Source: Carallia brachiata
Taxonomy: Eukaryota > Streptophyta > Magnoliopsida > Malpighiales > Rhizophoraceae
Length of the DNA stretch: 64,000 nucleotides
Direction: 5' to 3'
NCBI GenBank assembly: GCA_021464245.1
Contig: JADCRB010000156.1
Span: 1,071,057-1,135,056, forward strand
A program made the position numbers and the translations under genes. The first letter of the stretch is position 1, and every line of letters begins with the position of its first letter. This document shows positions 57,701-64,000 of this stretch, piece by piece. The notes under the pieces were generated by a model that was given only the letters and a program-made list of their open reading frames with translations, did no database searches and was not told the DNA's origin.

Positions 57701-60700
57701 TTGGTATTTCAACTGATGCTGGGGAGTAGGATTTTGGAAAAGAGTTCCTGAAGCACCATGCACTTGATCTTAACTAATGTAAATTGCCTCTGTGGATGCT
57801 GCAGGTTGTCTTGATAGAGAATGATATTGATGCAAGGCCTTTCTCTACACAAGTTTTGGCATGCTTACCACCATTGCCCTGGTCAGTTTCTGCAGAAGAT
57901 TTGGCCAATCCTATCAGGATGGACTTACGCCATTTACGCGTGTTTAGTGTTGATCCGCCAGGTCCGCAAGTTATTTGCATTTCATTCTTCTATTATGTGT
58001 GGCTTGAAGTTTTTCTCCTTTCTTCAAGTCAATTTGGTTGGTTTCTTGAATTTATAGAATAGATTACATTCTTATGGTAATTGCAGGATGCAAGGATATT
58101 GATGATGCACTACACTGCACAAAGCTTCCGAGTGGAAATTTTGAAGTTGGAGTCCGTATCCTCAAACTTGCCTATTTCAGATAACATTTCCAATTGTAAA
58201 TTTTTGAATCAGTTCATTTTGTAGACAGTAAAACTGAGAGAAGTCTAAACAATATTGCAGCTATATAGACTTTTTCTATGTTTGTGTATATTTTTGTATG
58301 AAATTTTATATTTGTGGATGGGGGAATATGTGGCTGTACAAATACAACAGGCTGGTTGCATTGCTTTCCCTTTACTTTACTTTCCCTTTTTTTTTTGTTT
58401 GTTTCCTTTAGATGGATTTTCTGCAATATTTACAATCTGTGTGATATCTTGTTTAGATTCCTGTTCTTTTTATGGCTCATCCTGTTTTCTCAATGAGGTG
58501 CCATTGCCATTTATCATTACAAATGTGCAATTTTTTCCTTTAAATGGTGTCCCTGTGCACAGTGCTCCCACGTTGTGGGGGTTGGGGAAGGATCAGAACT
58601 TTATCCATTTTTTTTCACAAATATGCTGGTTCTGCGACTTGAACTTGTAACCTTTAAGGTCACAATGGAGTAACCTTACTGTTACACCAAGGTTCGCTCT
58701 TCATGTGTAGTGTTTTTCTTTATTATTGATAAATTAGACATTGCGGATGTAACAAATTTTGTTCATCCTGGCACGCCACTTGATGATGAGGCTACACAAA
58801 GGGGAACATCTGTGTACCTTGTCGAGCGTCGGATAGACATGCTTCCAAAACCCCTAACAGAAGGTAGTTATTGAATTGCACATATAGTGGTAATATAAAT
58901 TTATCAGGATTAATCATTTCACTTAGCAAGAAATTTCATTCTGCAGATATATGTTCTCTTCGAGCTGATGTGGAACGGCTAGGTTTTTCTGTCATTTGGG
59001 TATGTGGTTCAATTCTTTGCAATTGTAAAAGGTCCAAATTTTTGTTTCTTGACGAATTGCCCTTGACTCACCTTAAAGAGGAATTTTATTTAATTGTTCC
59101 TCCTGCTTATAGGCATGCCCATGTCTATGCGTGGGTGCAAATACTCAATTCAATTGATGTGTAATTGGACATATATCTGCAGTTTTTACCTTGGTGATTG
59201 ATTGACATTGTAGGAAATGAGCCCGGAAGCAGATATTATTTCAACAAGTTACACAAAAAGTGTAATTAGATCATGCGCAGCATTGTCTTACATTGAAGCT
59301 CAGGCTCGTATGGATGATAGGTACAATTATGACCAAAAACTGTGATTTTGGGTTGTCCAGGCTCTTCCATTTCTTGTGAGATTTGCTTTATGTTTCCTCG
59401 TCCAGTCATAAATGTGATGTTTCTTTTCTAGGAATGGTCTAGAAATTCTCCCAATCACTTCCACAAAATCATTCTATTTTGTCACATCGGTACATAGTTT
59501 ACGTGTTTGGTCCTTCTACTTCTATGATGGCAAGCACAATATAGGTCAGAAAAAGATACCATAGCGTGGCCAGCATTTTTCTGTGCAAAGGTCGTCTTCT
59601 GAACATCCAAGACATGCATCTAGAATCTGCACTATGTCAATGGAAAAGTGGTTTTCAGACAGTTAGACTGATCTTACTAGAAATAAGTTTACTTCATAGT
59701 GTGAATGTCCCCTTAATAGACTGTGAACTGCCCTGCTAGATTTGCATATTTTTTGTGGAACTGAATCAATGGACCTTAAAATTCATCATTTCTCATGGCA
59801 AAAAACAGCACTATTAAGCTAAGTCTTGGCATTGACATGAACCAGAGACTCATGCAGTCAGCCTGGACACGGGAAGTGTATGGAAAAGATCTAGGTTCAG
59901 GACCAAACAAATGAATTGCCTGCTTCTTTGCGCATAGTGGAACTAGCTGTTGAATTTTCTGGATTCTTTTTTTTTTTTTTTCAATCTTCTGGATTCTCCT
60001 TCAAAGGGTCTTATTCACTTGCATATGGGGTTCTTAACTGATTGCAGCCGATTGGTGGATCCATTAACTGAAGACTTGAGAAATATGAATGCTTTGGCAA
60101 AGGTATGCATGCTTAGTTTTGCTTCAATGTTGTCCCTGGGGACCCTTGAAAACAGAATTAATTTTCTTGTTAATTATTGTTATGTAGATAATGAGGGAGA
60201 GGCGAATCAAGAGAGGAGCACTAACTCTAGCTTCTGCTGAAGTCAAATTTCAGATTGATACTGAGACTCATGACCCTCTCGATATTGGTATGATGTTCAA
60301 AAGCAAATTGATTTCCTTTGATAATGAAATAAAGAGCTTTACTTTATAAATTAGAATCTTGATGTTTCAGTTCACTTATGCCCAGCTTGGTCACCTGTTC
60401 CATTTTTGCTTGCATAAAAAGTTACTAAAAAATTCCTTATATTTTCAGATGTCCACTCTCCACCACAGCCACTTTTTTAGACTTGTTATTTTGCGTGTTT
60501 TGCTGCATCACTAATGCACTGCAAACTTTAGCAGCTGTCATGATGACTACTGCATATGGTCAACTTTGTCCATGATTTTCTCAAAGCTCTAAGAGTTTGA
60601 ATTGCCAATCTGTCTGATGGTGTTATCTGTTTTAGATTTTCTATTGGTATCTTTTCTTGTCCATTACTCTTTCATCTTTAATATTTATTTATTTATTTTG

Positions 60701-63700
60701 CAATGCACTGGGCTGCTCTTGCAGGCATGTATCAGATTCGAGAAGCGAATCAGATGGTAGAGGAGTTTATGCTTGCTGCCAATGTTTCAGTAGCTGAACA
60801 AATCCTCAAGCATTTTCCTGGGCTTTCACTTTTGAGGTAAAGTGATGTTGTTTGCTACGTTTGTTACCTCGTCTGGATTTTTAATTTTCTTGCCTCTATA
60901 TCAGAAATATCACTTGCCTGCTTATCCTGCCTTTATGTTGACCTTTCACCAAATCCTTTCATTTCATTATCCATTGTTATTTGCACTAGTTATGCATCAA
61001 TTCAGTTAGCGCTGTGATTACAAAGGGGCTTTCTGGTGATCTCTAAAGTTCTGTCGGAACTTTTAGTTGTTGTGTTGAGATTCGTTTTATCACAAGTATT
61101 ATTACTTCTCATCTGTCACACTCGTGGGTTTTAATAAAATCTTCATGTGTTACTTAATCCATAATATATATAAAAATCATGGTGGAGGAACTTTAAGCGA
61201 TCAACTATATTACCCTTTTTTCTTAATACTATTTGACCTAAACAACCTTCTTATTTATAATTTTTATTTCGTCATATATCAAACTTTAAATTGTTTTTTA
61301 TTGCCTAATGTCTTTTAGGTGGCTACTGTTTGCTGGGTGGAACTTTTCGTAAAATCCTATTGCTTGAAAATTCTTATTCTTAGGATCCTTATTATAGTAA
61401 TTTCCTTATTCAATGTGATTACCTTATTAAAGTATATACATAGAAATAAATTTCAGAATTTTGTTATTTGTCATTTTACTTGGAAACTAATTATTTGCTT
61501 TAGGTTACCGGTAGTTGAACACCGTTGCAATTGTGTTGCTGATCGGTATATTCGCTGATTGGTATATCCTCTGTGCGCAGGCGTCATCCTACGCCAACTA
61601 AAGACATGCTTCAACCTTTGGTGCGTACAGCTGCTGCTGTTGGTCTGAACTTGGATGTATTTTCATCTAAAGCATTAGCTGATTCACTGGACCATGCTGT
61701 GGTGAGGCTCTGTTTAAATGCATGTTGTTTGTTTTCTGTCTTGAGTCTATTTCTTTGCATTATATGTGTTCCTGGCATATTTAGTTGCAGATGGTTTACT
61801 GGGCTTTTGAATTTGTTTCATAGTAAAGCTTCTGATTTTGTGTTGTCTGTTCGTTGATGCTCCCAGTTGAGTCCAGGGTGCCTGCATTTATGCATATGCT
61901 GTTGGTACTTTTGCTCTAAAACATAAATAAAGAAATAATAGAGTCACATTTGTTAACCTATGCGAGTATAATGTGTCAGGAATTGAGTTTTTCTTAGTGC
62001 AAAATCTTATCGTACCAATTGTAAACTTTTGCGTTACATTTGTGATTTTGCTTCATCAATCTTTTTCATTTGCCCACTTTGATATTTTGTAAAAATAAAA
62101 TTTTCCAGGGTGATGATCCATACTTTAACAAGCTTGTCCGTATAATGGCAACCAGATGTATGCCACAGGTAATTTTGCTTGATAGTTGAGTCTCAAAGAT
62201 GCTACCCATCAAGGATTTTTCTAATGTTTAGCCTGTTCTTGGTTTGTAACCAGGCAGTGTATTTTTGTAGTGGGGATTTGAGCCCCCCGAATTTCATCAC
62301 TATGGACTTGCGGCACCAATATATACTCATTTCACATCACCTATCAGGAGATATGCTGGTTAGTGGGAGTTTTGATGTTGCTGAGTTTTTAGCTGGTAAA
62401 AAGGGCATCTGAAGTTAAGTTTTTTCTTTTCTTTCAGATGTCATTGTACACAGGTTGCTTGCTGCATCTTTAGGCATATACAAACTTCCAATGGTATTTG
62501 GAGACAGACACCAGCTAACAAGCATTGCTGACAGTGAGCAACACACCTCTTCTCTGTTCAACTCTGTTGTTGTAAATAAATAAAATGCTCAAACATTGTG
62601 AATTTGTAGACAGGGCATGTGAACAGAATATAATGAAAATTAGTCAAGAAATATTGGCTACAGACACTCAGGGACATGGTTTAGTAATGACAAGACTCCG
62701 AGTATTGGTCTTGATACAATGCTAAACCTCTATGTGGGACTACGACACCTAGTCTCATACTAAAATAACACTACACGACCTTAAATTGATTGGTTATTTC
62801 TGTCTTGTAGCCAACTCTCTCCAATATTCTGTCTAAACCACAGTAGCATCCCCAATAATACATGCAAGAATACTTTTATAATGGAAACTTGCACTTTATC
62901 AGATGTGGTTCATGGATTTCCAACTATGTATGCCTCATTGTTTTGCATGAGCAAATCTTTTTGGGTTTCATGAAGCCATTATTAACTGTTTTTCATGGAT
63001 CTCTGGCAGATTTAAATTACCGTCATAGGAATGCTCAGATGGCAAGCCGGGGCTCAGTGGAGCTCCATACTCTCATATACTTCAGAAAACGGTATGTGTT
63101 GTTATCTTGCAACCCTCCACCCGCCCAACAAAACAATGGTGGAAAAAAATAAAAAAGAACAGAAAAAAGGACCCTCACAAGAATATTTGCCAATTTAATT
63201 CTTTTTCCTTTCTCCTTCATTGCAGGCCCACAGACACAGAGGCCAGAATAGTGAAGATTAGATCCAACGGTTTTATTGTTTTTGTGCCCAAGTACGCTGT
63301 CTTCTGCTTTTCTTGGTTACTTCTTATACATAGCTCTTGTTCTTCTTTTATGCACTGGCTTCCTCGTCTTTCTTTTCTTCTATTGTAGAAGCAGTCGTAA
63401 TGTTGATTTTGTGTAGTCTAAAGCATGTCTTCTCTCTTGCCTCTGAGGAAAACCCCAAAATGGGATAGAGAATCTGGACAATTTCTTAGGGTTATTCTCA
63501 CAGGTTTCCTTTAGTTGATTATATTTCCTCTTCTGTAAAAACCCAAGTTGCTCCTCAGACTACAAAATTGGATGAGAGAGGATGGTAATTTATAAAGCCC
63601 AGGCAATCACTCTCACTTGAAACACCTAGTCATGATTTCCAGGGCACATATTTTTAAACTGACATATAAAGAAGAGGAGCAAGAAACGATAGAATTGATT

Positions 63701-64000
63701 TGCTGCTGCTTCTTTCAATTACAGAATCACCCTGAAACCTGCCAATAAAATTAATCAAAAATCTTAAAATGTTTTGGCAACATTTGAATGACTTGTCATG
63801 GAGTTGTGTATGATATTCCGCAACATTCTATTATGTCCTAAATAGGCCCCACACTACTATTAGTCATAGAGCAGAATAGGTCTTGCTTTGGCTTGAATTG
63901 TTTTTTTACGGTCCTCCCTTTACTTTGTCTATGGGTCTAGGTTGTTATATGTATTTTGTACATGCAAGTGACAATGATTTGCTGCAGGTATGGTATTGAG
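54741..64000 (+). CDS. RRP44A: exosome exoribonuclease RRP44A/DIS3, right end cut off
   Basis: Catalytic 3'-5' exonuclease associated with the RNA exosome. Twenty-four exons are visible: 54741-54794, 54953-55105, 55329-55486, 55727-55782, 55958-56080, 56266-56396, 56498-56738, 56938-57091, 57399-57639, 57805-57961, 58087-58155, 58738-58863, 58947-58999, 59214-59320, 60048-60102, 60188-60287, 60725-60836, 61581-61701, 62109-62168, 62254-62358, 62438-62533, 63010-63091, 63226-63291, 63988 onward. The PIN domain begins [16 protein letters not shown]. Cold-shock domains follow ([14 protein letters not shown]). The RNB core has [15 protein letters not shown] with its metal-binding aspartates and [13 protein letters not shown]. 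About 878 residues are seen of an expected 930-950; the last part of the protein is missing. Exon 20 is one base short: SGDLSPPNF is followed by [12 protein letters not shown] in another frame (near 62292-62295), and 105 nt stands where phase requires 106. Confidence 0.95.
55274..55308 (+). repeat. (TATG)n microsatellite in RRP44A intron 2
   Basis: Roughly eight GTAT/TATG units, 20 bp before exon 3. The tract is followed by the acceptor AATGGTAG. Confidence 0.9.

Overview
The window is nuclear DNA from a flowering plant, almost certainly a eudicot. Genes carry many GT-AG introns, intergenic DNA is AT-rich, microsatellites are common, and every recognisable protein has its closest family in plants (WOX13, MLH3, SRPK, EH/Pan1, a type I MADS factor, uL11m, PP2C, GLR, IRE1, RRP44/DIS3). 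I cannot name the species. No operon, CRISPR array, phage or bacterial island is present, and I found no convincing new biological system.

Layout. 1-1350 (+): 3' end of a WOX13-type homeobox gene. 2344-10018 (-): complete MLH3 mismatch-repair gene, 25 exons including a 16-nt microexon. 12847-14048 (+): conserved plant protein of unknown function, broken by one missing base. 16500-19427 (-): SR-protein kinase with three one-base breaks. 21451-29032 (+): EH-domain endocytic protein. About 29850-30524: decayed LINE 3' end. 32189-33007 (+): intronless type I MADS gene. 34497-34964 (-): mitochondrial ribosomal protein L11. 36439-39242 (-): PP2C phosphatase. 39243-45486: gene-free, with a MULE transposase relic and a non-autonomous TIR element flanked by a 9-bp target duplication. 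45487-49024 (+): clade III glutamate receptor-like channel. 49334-53251 (-): IRE1 stress sensor kinase/RNase. 54741 to the right edge (+): RRP44A/DIS3 exosome RNase, cut off in its C-terminal part.

The genes are unrelated housekeeping and regulatory genes. Divergent pairs (MLH3 and the unknown gene; SRPK and EH; PP2C and GLR; IRE1 and RRP44A) share upstream regions of 1.5 to 6.2 kb. GLR and IRE1 converge with only 309 bp between stop codons.

The most useful observation is about quality. Five of the ten genes have reading-frame breaks explained by one or two missing bases, mostly in short homopolymers, while splice sites and flanking protein sequence are intact. This looks like residual assembly error more than gene death, and it will mislead automatic annotation. 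Exon boundaries below were worked out by eye from splice consensus, phase bookkeeping and remembered family sequence. No alignment or transcript evidence was available.
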